Assembly: GCA_023229765.1 (NCBI GenBank)
Contig: JALNYO010000002.1
Coordinates: 62,001 to 126,000, forward strand
Source: Syntrophales bacterium
GTDB lineage: Bacteria; Desulfobacterota; Syntrophia; Syntrophales; UBA5619
Length of the DNA: 64,000 nucleotides
Direction: 5' to 3'
The position numbers and the translations under genes were made by a program. Below, in pieces: positions 1 to 10,000 of the stretch. The first letter of the stretch is position 1. Every line of letters starts with the position of its first letter. Under the pieces are notes generated by a model, which saw only the letters and a program-made list of their open reading frames with translations, had not been told where the DNA came from and made no database searches.

Positions 1-3000
1 TTCGACCTGACCGATCCGGCGAACCCGGAAAAGGCAGGTGCGATCACCGTCCCGCTTGACGCTGAGGATATTGCCGCGCTTCTCCAGGAAGGCCAGGAAC
101 CGATAGTTCTTCTGGCCAAGCCCGGTGGCAGTGTCCATACCTATGGCTACAGTCCGTCGTCCGGCGTTTTTTATGCCGGGCCGGTCTGTCATTCTCCCTA
201 TTCGCACCAGGTGATGGTTTCCCAGACTCCGAACAGAACAGGAGGCTACACCGTTGCCACATCCGATGAATCCTACGGACTCTACACCCAGGAGATCACG
301 CGCACGCCCTCCACCTGCTGCCTGACGACGGAGGTTTCCCCGGCCCAGGCGGCGGCGGAAGGCTGTACGGCCGCACCGGCGAAGGTCGATCCGGTCGATT
401 GCGGAGGGACGGTCGATGTGACGGCGACGGCCAAGGAGCCTTGGTATTTCAAGGAGTGGACTGGCGCGGCGACGGGGGCGAGTCCGTCCGCCACAGCCAC
501 GGCGACGGGGCGCTGTTCGGTTGCCGTCGCAAATTTCGTCAAGCCGACGCTGACGCTCACGGCGGGTGTGCAGAACCCCGGCGCCTACGCCGAATTCTAC
601 GGGATTACCGGAGAATATGCCTACGCGAACGGGCGGACGAACGTCCCAGTCATCCACGTCGTGCTGACGGCCAACGATGTCGATGACTGGCTGGCGACCG
701 CCATGACCTTCATGACATCGGGCACGGGCAACGAAAAGGAGGATGTCGCCGAGGCGAGGCTCTATCTGGGGAATATCGGCGGGACGCTTCTCGGGACGAA
801 GACGTTTACCGACGACAACGGCAATCTGAGTTTCAACTTCACCGTCAATATCCCCAAGTCGAGCAGCGTGTCGATGATCCTCGTCTATGACTTCAAACCG
901 GAGCGGGCCTTTCCCTGCAACAACTACAGCGCCAAACTCGACATGGCCCATGTGACCGCCATCCCGGTGAACTATCCTCCCGGCCAGAAGCTTCCCGTGC
1001 CTCCCCTCGGCGTTACGGGCGGCCCCAGCACCATCAAGCGGGGCGATGTCGTGATCGACGACGGCGACCGTCAGTACGGCCAGCCGGAGGACCAGCAACA
1101 TCCGAATCCGCCGCCCTTGGAAAAGAAGCTCAAGACAAGACTCAAATGGCAGCCTCCCGCGACGGTGGAGTACATACAATACGAGATCAGCTCCGCGCTG
1201 GCCTGGGGCGGGTTCCTCGAGGGGGTGCGCGGCCAGCGGAAGGTCGAGCAGCCCGTCAACGCGGAGGGGTACGCCGAGGCGTCGATGACGCTCGGCACGG
1301 CGAAGGGGCACGACAACCCCTACGCCGTCGTGGTGGATCAGAAAAACAGGGGCGCCGCCTGCTATTCCAGCTATGCCCGTTCGGTTTTCACCGAATGGGG
1401 AATGGGCGTTGAACTCCCGACCAACGCCCGATACGACGGCACCGCCGACGGCGGTGAGGACGGTTTCGGTACCTTCCTCAACATGATTCAACTGGAAAAC
1501 GACTTCATTGTGACCGTTACGATGGCGCCCGAGAACTTCGCGGAGATCAAAGAGGTGAATTTCCAGTTGGGTTCCCTTCTTCACGCGCAGGGGACTTCTC
1601 TGGGCAACAACCAGTACAAGGCCACCTTTGACCTGAAACACTTCAACGGCCCGACCCCGCTTACGATCACTTGCGTCTTGAACCGAAACGGGGAGCAGAT
1701 CACCGCCGAGGAGCGCTACATGGTCAAAATCATTCCCCTGCCTTCATGGGTGAACGCGGTAGGCGAGATCTGCGACGGGAGTTCCTTTGTCAAGGAATTC
1801 GTCGGCGAGGACGAGGCGTACAAGCTCACGTTCAACTACCCGACCAACTTCGCCTGGAGCGACTACGTGCCGGGCGACGTCGGGATGCTGGGCGGACTGA
1901 ACAACAAACTCGATATCGAATTTTCCGCCGAGGCGCTCTATCGGATCGACGAGACGAGTACGTTCGGGGCGACGGTGAAGGGGAAGCCGACGATCCTCGG
2001 CAAGGAGTTCGATCTGGAAGGGGGGCTGTCGGGAGACTTCGACCCGAATTTCGCCTTCCAGCGCGGGACCGGCAACCTTCGGGCGAGTTTCGGCTTCGAT
2101 CTGCCCGAAAAGGGCTATTCGAAGACGTTTCTCGTCTATGGCGTTCCGATCACCGCCGCCGTCGATCTGAGCGGGAACGTCGAGATCTTCGTCCGGGGGG
2201 CGGCGGTGCTGAACCGGCAGCTCGAGTTCGAGGAGATCACCGTGGCGCCCGGCACGACGGTCACCGGCAACATCACGATATCGCTTTCGGCCGTGTTCGG
2301 CCTGGCGAAGATTTCCGCCACGGGTTCGCCGTCCGTGACGCTGGAAATCGAGATGAAATACACCTCGGCCAACGGAACGAACACGACCTGGCGCGGAGAG
2401 GTCGTGGTTCCCATAACGGTGGTCGGGTCGATCTTCTGGGGAGTGGGCAGTGCGGAACTCTGTTCGGTGACGCTGGGGCCGTGGACGTTCGGAAGCGGCG
2501 CCGCGCCGCAGGCTTTCCGGTCGCCGATGGGGGCGGGGGCCGCCGCGCCGCGTTTCCTCTCCTCCCAGTCGCTGGCCGTTGACGCCACCGGCAGAAGGAT
2601 GCTGGTCTGGACGGACGACGCCGCGCCGGATCAGCCGTCCCCGAACGCCGAGCTGTACTACCGTTTCCATAATGGAACGGATTGGGGCGAGAAGGGGCCG
2701 ATCACCGGCTCAACCACACCGAACGCGGAGTGGGAGACCGACCCGGCCGCGGTCTTTCTGGGAAGCGGGACGGCCCTTGCCTGCTGGACGGCCAACAAGG
2801 GAGCGCCGACGCTGAATAACCTCAACGAGATTCTCGCCGCGCAGGATATCGCCTGTTCCGCCTGGAGCGGAACGGCCTGGAGCGCCGCGCAGAAGATCAT
2901 TGACGATGACCAGGCGGACGGAACGGCGACCATCGCCTATGACGCCGTCAACAACAGGGCCGTCGCCGTCTGGGTACACAACGCCGACGCGCAGAAAGAC

Positions 3001-4683
3001 GCGATGAAACGGACGAGCTGGAACCTGAAGTACGCGCTCTTCGATCCATCGATTCCCGGATGGACGCAGGCGGCGGATGTGCCCGGGACGGAGTCCGGCG
3101 CCGACATGATGCCCGCCGTCAGCGTGGATGCGAGCGGAAACCCCGTTCTCGTCTGGGCGCGGGACGACGACGGGATTTACTTCACCGAAAACGAGAAGGG
3201 AGCGAACGACGAGCCGGTTGTCAAAAACGGGACCACCATCGCCTCGGCGGATAACCTCGACAGCCGCATCCTCTGGTCGAAGTGGTCGGGTTCGTCCTGG
3301 AGCGCTCCCGCGGCTGTTGCTTCGGGCGACAAAGCGACGAGGCTTGCCCCGTCGATCGCCCCGTCTCCGGGCGGCCAGGCGCTCGCCGTCTGGACGGAGA
3401 AGGAACCGGGAAAGAAAAACAGCATCAAATACGCAGTTTTTGACACAAGCGCCGGGTTATGGACGACGCCGGGTCTGGTCGTGGAAAGTTCCCAGTTTCT
3501 GGAGGAGCCCGAGGCGGTTGTCGATGCAACCGGCAAGGTGACGGTGATCTGGAAGGGCTATACGAAGGGCGGCGGCGCGCTCTTCTCCTCGACGGGGCAG
3601 ATGGCCGCCGCGATTGTCTGGTCCGAGCCGAAGCAGATCACGGCCAATGACGCGATCCAGTGGCAGTTGGTCGCCGTTGTTGACAAGGACAACAGGATCC
3701 TGACCTCCTGGAGCGAGTACGACGCGGTGACCGGCAAGCCGGTGACGTCCGGCGGTTTCGGAAGCGCCGGAAACGTGGTCGATCCGAATCCGGGATCGGC
3801 GACGCTGGCCGGGACGTATTCCGACCGGGCCGTCGATGCGAACAGTGACGGGCTCTACGAGGCCGTCGAGGTCTCCGTCGATGCGACCATCGTTCTTGCC
3901 GGGAATTACGAGGTGCGGGGAAAGCTCTTCAAGGATGGAAAGTTCCTTGTCCGGGCGGTGTCCGTCCGGGACGGCCTGAGCGTCGGCAAGCAGACCTTTG
4001 CGCTCCTTTTCCCCGGCGCGGTTCTGGGCGACAGGGGCGCTGGCGGGCCTTACCAGCTTCGGGACGTCGTCCTGATCGATAGAAACGGAACCGCGATCCG
4101 CATCGATGGCGCCGGGACGCCCTACGCGACGACCGGGATGTACGATCCGGCGAAGTTCGCGCCCGGTCCGCTGAAGCTCGACAAGACGCGCTACATCGGA
4201 ACCGGCGCCCGGGCGGTCGTCACGCTGACGGATCCGTCGCGAAACACGAACAGTGAAACAATCCAGACAGCCGCGGTGCGGGTCGCAAGCGCCCTAGATC
4301 CGACAGGCTTTTTGTTGACGCTGACCGAAACGGGCGTCGCGACCGGCGTCTTTACCGGAGAGGTCGGCTTCAGCCTGACGGCCAGCAATGCCGATCAGAA
4401 ACGGATCCACGTCGGCGATCACGCGCTCCTTCAGGTGATCCATGACGATTCCGTTCTGGATTACCGGTGGGTGGCGGCGGCGCCGTGGGTCATCGGCGGC
4501 AGCGGGGATCTCAACGGCGACGGCTTGCTGGATATGGCGGACGCGGTGCTGGCGATGCAGGTGATGACGAAAAAGATCAACGCGGGAACGGTCGTCATGA
4601 AGGCGGCGGGTGTCGGCGGCAGGGAGGAGATCGGTTCCGACGACGCGCTCTACATTCTCCAGAAGAACGCCGGTCTCCGATAG
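1..4683 (+). CDS. Large secreted multidomain protein with C-terminal dockerin-like module (5' end outside window)
   Basis: The reading frame is open from the first base of the window, so the true start lies upstream; about 1,560 codons are visible. A Cys-containing segment near 310-540 resembles divergent InlB B-type repeats (a CGG/VDVTATA stretch followed by FKEWTG). From about 2,570 to 3,760 there are repeated stretches of the form DATG..VLVWT and W-S-G-..-W, which look like blades of a beta-propeller. The last 60 residues contain GDLNGDGLLDMADAVLAMQV and then a second Asp-rich segment ending in YILQKNAGLR, the usual form of a dockerin-like tail in Desulfobacterota surface proteins. An extracellular structural or binding role is inferred; no catalytic motif was seen. 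It runs in the same direction as the secretion genes downstream but is separated from them by about 870 bases. Confidence 0.75.
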   Translation, partial: FDLTDPANPEKAGAITVPLDAEDIAALLQEGQEPIVLLAKPGGSVHTYGYSPSSGVFYAGPVCHSPYSHQVMVSQTPNRTGGYTVATSDESYGLYTQEITRTPSTCCLTTEVSPAQAAAEGCTAAPAKVDPVDCGGTVDVTATAKEPWYFKEWTGAATGASPSATATATGRCSVAVANFVKPTLTLTAGVQNPGAYAEFYGITGEYAYANGRTNVPVIHVVLTANDVDDWLATAMTFMTSGTGNEKEDVAEARLYLGNIGGTLLGTKTFTDDNGNLSFNFTVNIPKSSSVSMILVYDFKPERAFPCNNYSAKLDMAHVTAIPVNYPPGQKLPVPPLGVTGGPSTIKRGDVVIDDGDRQYGQPEDQQHPNPPPLEKKLKTRLKWQPPATVEYIQYEISSALAWGGFLEGVRGQRKVEQPVNAEGYAEASMTLGTAKGHDNPYAVVVDQKNRGAACYSSYARSVFTEWGMGVELPTNARYDGTADGGEDGFGTFLNMIQLENDFIVTVTMAPENFAEIKEVNFQLGSLLHAQGTSLGNNQYKATFDLKHFNGPTPLTITCVLNRNGEQITAEERYMVKIIPLPSWVNAVGEICDGSSFVKEFVGEDEAYKLTFNYPTNFAWSDYVPGDVGMLGGLNNKLDIEFSAEALYRIDETSTFGATVKGKPTILGKEFDLEGGLSGDFDPNFAFQRGTGNLRASFGFDLPEKGYSKTFLVYGVPITAAVDLSGNVEIFVRGAAVLNRQLEFEEITVAPGTTVTGNITISLSAVFGLAKISATGSPSVTLEIEMKYTSANGTNTTWRGEVVVPITVVGSIFWGVGSAELCSVTLGPWTFGSGAAPQAFRSPMGAGAAAPRFLSSQSLAVDATGRRMLVWTDDAAPDQPSPNAELYYRFHNGTDWGEKGPITGSTTPNAEWETDPAAVFLGSGTALACWTANKGAPTLNNLNEILAAQDIACSAWSGTAWSAAQKIIDDDQADGTATIAYDAVNNRAVAVWVHNADAQKDAMKRTSWNLKYALFDPSIPGWTQAADVPGTESGADMMPAVSVDASGNPVLVWARDDDGIYFTENEKGANDEPVVKNGTTIASADNLDSRILWSKWSGSSWSAPAAVASGDKATRLAPSIAPSPGGQALAVWTEKEPGKKNSIKYAVFDTSAGLWTTPGLVVESSQFLEEPEAVVDATGKVTVIWKGYTKGGGALFSSTGQMAAAIVWSEPKQITANDAIQWQLVAVVDKDNRILTSWSEYDAVTGKPVTSGGFGSAGNVVDPNPGSATLAGTYSDRAVDANSDGLYEAVEVSVDATIVLAGNYEVRGKLFKDGKFLVRAVSVRDGLSVGKQTFALLFPGAVLGDRGAGGPYQLRDVVLIDRNGTAIRIDGAGTPYATTGMYDPAKFAPGPLKLDKTRYIGTGARAVVTLTDPSRNTNSETIQTAAVRVASALDPTGFLLTLTETGVATGVFTGEVGFSLTASNADQKRIHVGDHALLQVIHDDSVLDYRWVAAAPWVIGGSGDLNGDGLLDMADAVLAMQVMTKKINAGTVVMKAAGVGGREEIGSDDALYILQKNAGLR

Positions 4684-5252
4684 GCAATTCCGGTAAACGG
4701 GGCATGATGCAGTTTGATACAGTGATGTCCGGTTAAGAATTTGCATGTGATTGCTCCCGGTTTGGCGGGGGATGAATCTCGCCGCCGCCAATATTTGCAA
4801 CGATATCCTCAATGGTCATTTCGTTGCGGATATTAGAAGAAACTGCTCTTTTCGATGCCGCCAGCGGGAGCAATGCACTGCCTGGCAAAATCATCTTCTT
4901 TCAGCAAGGGTGTAATCCTGGTAAAAATGGAACCTGAAGGGAGATGTGCGCCATAATTATGCCATATCATTAGATTTATTAATAAAATGCAGCGCTTGCT
5001 TTGAATAATGGCAATTTAAAAGGCCACGTCAGAGCTTAATGGGCTTAATAGGATTTTTTTAGCTGTTGCGACCAGAAAAACTGCTCCGCCAAATTCAATC
5101 GCGGATTTCGGGCCCACAAACATTGCGAGAATGATTTGTTGACAACGGTTCTGTTATCGGTTAGTAAAATCCGCAGGCCGCTTTGAGAAGCAGTAGCCAT
5201 CATAATTCATTTTTGTTATCAATGCCATTCCTTGCTTCGAACGGCGCCATCG
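4684..5252. other. Intergenic stretch without recognisable gene
   Basis: I see no convincing coding frame, RNA gene or strong terminator here. The stretch becomes AT-richer than its surroundings after about 4,950. Two short segments containing TTGCTCCCG and CGGGAGCAA (near 4,750 and 4,865) are inverted copies of each other but are too short to interpret. The stretch leads into an IS110 remnant and may be decayed mobile-element DNA. Confidence 0.4.
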
Positions 5253-5257
5253 ATTTT

Positions 5258-5440
5258 CCGGCGGCCATGCGTGACCCGCGATGCAGGAGCAGTGCGCCCG
5301 CAATTGCCCGCTCCCTGCAGGGCAGCTATCGACCGGAGCATCTGTTCAGCCTGCAAAAGGCCGTCGGACTCTACGAGTTTCATCAAGAGAAGATTACCGA
5401 CTGTGAACGGCAGATCCTGGAGCAGTTGAGGCGCTCTCAA
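5258..5440 (+). pseudogene. IS110-family transposase remnant
   Basis: One frame encodes about 60 residues that resemble the middle part of IS110/IS1111-family transposases: MRDPRC, then IARSLQGSYRPEHLFSLQKA, then LYEFHQEKITDCERQILEQL. In that family this segment lies between the N-terminal DEDD catalytic domain and the C-terminal helix-hairpin-helix domain. Neither catalytic part can be found on either side, and no terminal sequences were recognised. This is therefore an internal fragment of an old insertion. It shows that the gap between the dockerin-type gene and tolC has been a mobile-element landing site. Confidence 0.7.
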
Positions 5441-5554
5441 TGCCCGGGAACCGGGGGCCAAGTTGGTCGCCGGAAAAGGGTCAGCAATACCAGCATAAAA
5501 TCAATAATTGAATGTACTTGGAGTTAGGCAGACTCGGGAGGTAATAACGAAGAT

Positions 5555-6937
5555 ATGAGACGCGATCATAGCAGTGTGAGTGCATCGTTTACTCTCATCG
5601 GTCCGGGGGCTTTCGCGTTGATGCTGGCCATGCTGTTTTGGCTTCCCGCGCAATCCGCTCAGGCCGAGGGCATCCTGGACGTATACAAAATGGCTTTGGA
5701 GAAGGACGCCAGTTTTATCGGCGCCCAGTTCAGTCACGAAGCCTCAAAGGAAACCCTGACACAGGCTTGGGCCGCTTTTCAACCAAAGATTTCAGCAGAG
5801 GGGAAATACACCAGAACCGCCCAGAAAATCATCAGTAGCGACAACACCGTTTATGGTCAAGGATCCTCCACTTTTCCAACCAAGGAATATTCGCTGTCGC
5901 TGGTACAGCCTCTTTTCAACAAAGCCTCTCTTGCCAATCTCTCCCGCGCAAAGGCACGGCTGAAGGGTGCGGACATGGACATGGAGGTGGCCAGGCAAGA
6001 CCTCATTGTTCGCATCGCCAAGGTCTATTTGGGGGTGCTTGCTGCACGCGACAGACTTGCCCTGGCCAGGACCGAGGAGGCTGCGGTCGGTCTCCACTAT
6101 GAGCTGGCATCAGAAAAGTTCAAAATGGGGCTCACGCCCAAGACTGATTATCTCGACGCAAAATCGCGCATAGCGGAGATTCGGGCAAACAGGATCGCCG
6201 CGGAAAGTGCCACGGATGACGCCCACCAGGCCCTGCGGGAGGTAACGGGAAAGCTGATTGTGTCTCTTGCCGCGCTCCGCGAAGATTTGCCCATGAAATA
6301 TCCGGCGCCGGGTAATGTCGAAGCCTGGATCGACGGAGCCGTGCAACAGAATCCTTCTCTCGAAGCGCAACGACAGGCTGTGGAAGCGGCACGTCGGGAA
6401 TACGAACGTCAGTGTGCAGGGCACTATCCACTGCTGAATCTGGAGGCCGGTTACACTTACAATGAAGCTGATGGCACTGTTTTCGGCGGCGGGAGCCAGG
6501 TGGAGTCAACTAACGTCTTGTTGCGGCTGAATATTCCCCTTTTTGAAGGAGGAATTACCAATTCCCGTTCGCGGGAGGCCTACAATCTTTATCAGGCAGC
6601 CCTCCAGGAACAGGAGCGCCAGCTAAGGGCGCTGCAAAAGGAGACGCGGGCCGCCTATTCCGGCGTGGTCAACGCAATGGAGCGGGTGAAAGCCCTGCAG
6701 GAAGCCGTTGAATCCCGAGAGCTTGCGCTGCAGGCCAAACAAGATGGATATAAATCAGGGCTTTTCATCCTGCTGGCGGTTCTGGATGCGCAGCGGGATC
6801 TTTCCCTGACGAAGCAGGACTATGCAATGGCCCGGTATGATTATGTCATGAACAGCCTGCGGTTAAAAAAGGCTTTCGGAACGTTGGCCGAACGCGATAT
6901 CGTTGCCGTCCAGGGATGGCTGGCAGACAAGCAGTGA
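5555..6937 (+). CDS. TolC-family outer-membrane channel protein
   Basis: A 460-residue protein of usual TolC length. The N terminus has a hydrophobic signal segment (residues about 18-37) ending in AQA before EGILDVYKMAL, which is a typical start of a mature TolC. Long alternating helical segments rich in Ala, Glu, Arg and Gln, the two-fold internal repeat, and the motifs SLVQPLFN and LRLNIPLFEGG at equivalent positions of the two halves fit the trimeric outer-membrane/periplasmic tunnel of type I secretion and efflux systems. A GGGAGG site lies 12 bases before the ATG. The gene lies 88 bases before the giant LEPR protein and some 26 kb before adaptor proteins that would need such a channel, so it is probably the exit duct of that system. 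Confidence 0.9.
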   Translation: MRRDHSSVSASFTLIGPGAFALMLAMLFWLPAQSAQAEGILDVYKMALEKDASFIGAQFSHEASKETLTQAWAAFQPKISAEGKYTRTAQKIISSDNTVYGQGSSTFPTKEYSLSLVQPLFNKASLANLSRAKARLKGADMDMEVARQDLIVRIAKVYLGVLAARDRLALARTEEAAVGLHYELASEKFKMGLTPKTDYLDAKSRIAEIRANRIAAESATDDAHQALREVTGKLIVSLAALREDLPMKYPAPGNVEAWIDGAVQQNPSLEAQRQAVEAARREYERQCAGHYPLLNLEAGYTYNEADGTVFGGGSQVESTNVLLRLNIPLFEGGITNSRSREAYNLYQAALQEQERQLRALQKETRAAYSGVVNAMERVKALQEAVESRELALQAKQDGYKSGLFILLAVLDAQRDLSLTKQDYAMARYDYVMNSLRLKKAFGTLAERDIVAVQGWLADKQ

Positions 6938-7025
6938 TTTGTTGGGTTTTTCATCCCCGTTCGTAGATCCGTAAACCAAAAGGCAGGAACGGGCATGTCG
7001 GCTTTTACTTCAACGAGGTGTAACC

Positions 7026-10000
7026 ATGTGGAGTTTTGGCGGCAGCAAAAAGGCCTCGGGGAAGCAGGCAAAGCAAGTTCGCCGGACGCGCCCCTTGCAA
7101 TGGGAGGAATTGGAACCGCGGCTTCTTCTTTCCGCGGATGTTCCGCTGCCCGTCGGCGAAATCAGTGATGCAAACATATCAAACACAATTGCACCGGCAA
7201 GCTATACCCGTCTCCTGGAGACTGTCTCGGTGAGTGGCGGTCCCGGGGATAGTGCCGTTGTCGTGGATTTTAATGCCCGGACAATTGTTCTGGATAGTGA
7301 AGCGCCCCGGAATTTCGCGCCAGGCGATCTTCTGAATCTCAGCGGTAACGGCGGGGCAGATGTACTGATCATCAAGGGCACGGACAGCGTGCTGGGAGTC
7401 GGTGGCGACGATGTCATCATCGTATCTCAAAACATCATTGATGTTAACGATACAGAAGTGAATTTTTCTGCCTTTGAAACCATCCGGATCGATGCCCGCG
7501 GCGGGAATGATTCCCTGACGTTTACAGGTGATTTGAATGCCGGCGGTGGCGTCGATGTCAAAGCCGAAGATATTGTCATCAATGAATCGGTGACTGTCTC
7601 CACCCGTCAGGTCGATGCAGGAGCGGATATCATGACTGCATCATCGAGCGGCGATTCCGGCAACATCACCTTTACTGGCGAAAACATTGCCATGAAACCG
7701 GGATCACGTCTGCTTTCCCATGTTGAAGAGGGAAGTGAGTATGTGGCCGGCTGCATCACACTTTCCGTATCACAACTGGCGGGAACAGGCGCACTGGATT
7801 TATTGGCGGATATCGACAGTTCCACGGTGGGAATAACACTCGATCATGCTACTGTCAAAGGTGGAATTGTCTCAATCACCGCAGAGGCGGACCACTCCAG
7901 AATTATCGAAGCATTCGCAGCGGGCGCCCCCCTTGTTGATACCCTTGTTCAGACCGGGATTGATTTCCTGGAAACATTCTCCCTGTGGGGGGGAGTGGCC
8001 ATATCCGGCACGGATGCTTCCATCTTGATCAAAGAGGGCAGTTCCATAACTGCCGATGCATTATCCGCGATTGCCAAGGCGACGTCCAACGCCTCCACAA
8101 CGCCCATCGGCCTGGAACTGGGGGTGGCGATCGCGATTGCCAATACCAAAGCCCAGGTCATCGTGGAAGGCGACATTATCACTGCCGGGGATGCCTACAT
8201 CCGCTCCGGGGCCGACAGCACCCTCAACGCAACGGCGGACTCCAGCGCTGTCTTCAAAGGAGCCGCGGCCGCTGTGGCCGTGACTGTGTTGAACTCCGAT
8301 TCGCAGGCCCACATCACAGAGACGGCAAACCTGAATATCGGGGGGAACCTGACTGTCAGGGCCGATACCGTTGATCGGAATGTGACGCTTGCGCGCTCCA
8401 CAACAGGGCAGGATGGTCTTGTGGGTATTGCGGTCGCAATCTCCGATGAATCCGGAGAGACCAGCGCCTTTGTGGACGGCAATGTCCAGGCAACAAGTAA
8501 CATCACTATCGAGGCCTTGCAGAAGAAAGAGGCCATTGAAGCCTCCCGAATGCTCAGTCTTGTCCCGTCTTTTAAAACCGGGGTCAATGCCACGGCCGGC
8601 GTCAATACCGATTCCACCGGAAACCTGCTCGACGATACCCAGGGCGCCCTGCTTAACCCTTTCAAGGAAAAGCTGAAAAATATTATTTTACACAAAACAT
8701 CGAAGCCCCTCTCGGGCAAGGTAAGCCCCATCGAACTCGGTTCGGCCGTGGCCGTGGTGAATGATGCAAACAATGTCACCGCAAGGATCGGCAACGGCGA
8801 GGCCGATTCCACAGAGAAAGTGACATCCCGGGGAGCCATTGCGGTTCATGCCGCTGTCGAGAACCGGCCGGATGTGACGGCTGGCTCCGCCATCCATGAC
8901 GTTGATGAGATCAAATTGGCCGGCACGACCTATCTGGCCGGCTCCGCCGCAGTGGCCATCGGCGCTTACCGCAACAAAGCCGACGCCCATATAAGTGCCT
9001 GCGCACATGTCGATGCCGAACAGACCTTGACGGTCAAGTCCGAAGTGCTCAACGATTACGAGTGGACCTATGGCGTGAATCTGATCACTCCCTGGACCGA
9101 GGGGCCCGATTACACCAGGGCTGATGGAACTGTGACAATTGAATCCGGCGATATCGTCGAAGTGCAATCGGATGATCCCCTCGGCGCTGAAGCTGGATGG
9201 TACCGATACGTGGGATTGACGCCGGGGGCGGATGTGAACCTGGGCCAGGCGGATTTTTCCAGCGAGGCCAACTGGGAATCCCTTGGGGTTTATATCGTTG
9301 ATGGCGAGGGAGGCGCCCGGGCCGGTTCCTTCATACGCAACCTGACCACCTACCTGGACGACAACTTGGGGCTGGACAACAACGTGGCGGATTCCTGGAG
9401 TCAGAGCACTGCCGACGGGGCGGAGATCAGCTTCGCCGGTTCTGTGACTGTCCTGAATCTGGAGCATGTGAGCCGTGCATATATAGGGGAAAATGCGAAT
9501 ATCAACCAGGATGAAGCCTTAAGGGCGAAAACGCAGGACGTTACGGTTCATGCCAAAAGTATCAACGAGGCCGTTCATTTCATAGGCAATATCAGCCTTC
9601 TTGGCATCCCCGGCCTGAAAAAAGGCGATTCACCCAGAAGCTACAGTCTTGATCCGAACACTCCCGGCGCCGGGACAGAGGGTGGCAAGGCATCCGTGGG
9701 CGCGTCTGCCATGATCATCGACTACAATAATGATGCATCGGCCAGGATTTATGACGGCGTGATTCTTTACGCGGAGCGTCTTGAGGTGGACGCCGACAAC
9801 CAGGTACTGGGAATATCCATTGCCGCTTCGGGAGGGAAAGCCGGCAATTTTGGGGCAAACGGCGTTTACGCCATGACCAGCGTGGACAATATTACCCTTG
9901 CCCAGATCGGTGCAGGGGCCGACGTGACGGTTCGTGATGGCGGAATGATCGTAAATGCCACGGATACGACGCATATCGTCAACATCGCCGGCGGCGTGAC

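Noticed and set aside
1744..2670. A 308-codon minus-strand frame opposite the dockerin-type gene
   Set aside because: Arg/Gly/Pro-rich antisense frame without motif or ribosome site; the plus-strand frame is continuous and has recognisable domains.
4750..4880. Short inverted segments TTGCTCCCG / CGGGAGCAA
   Set aside because: Only nine or ten bases match, over 100 bases apart; such matches are expected by chance.
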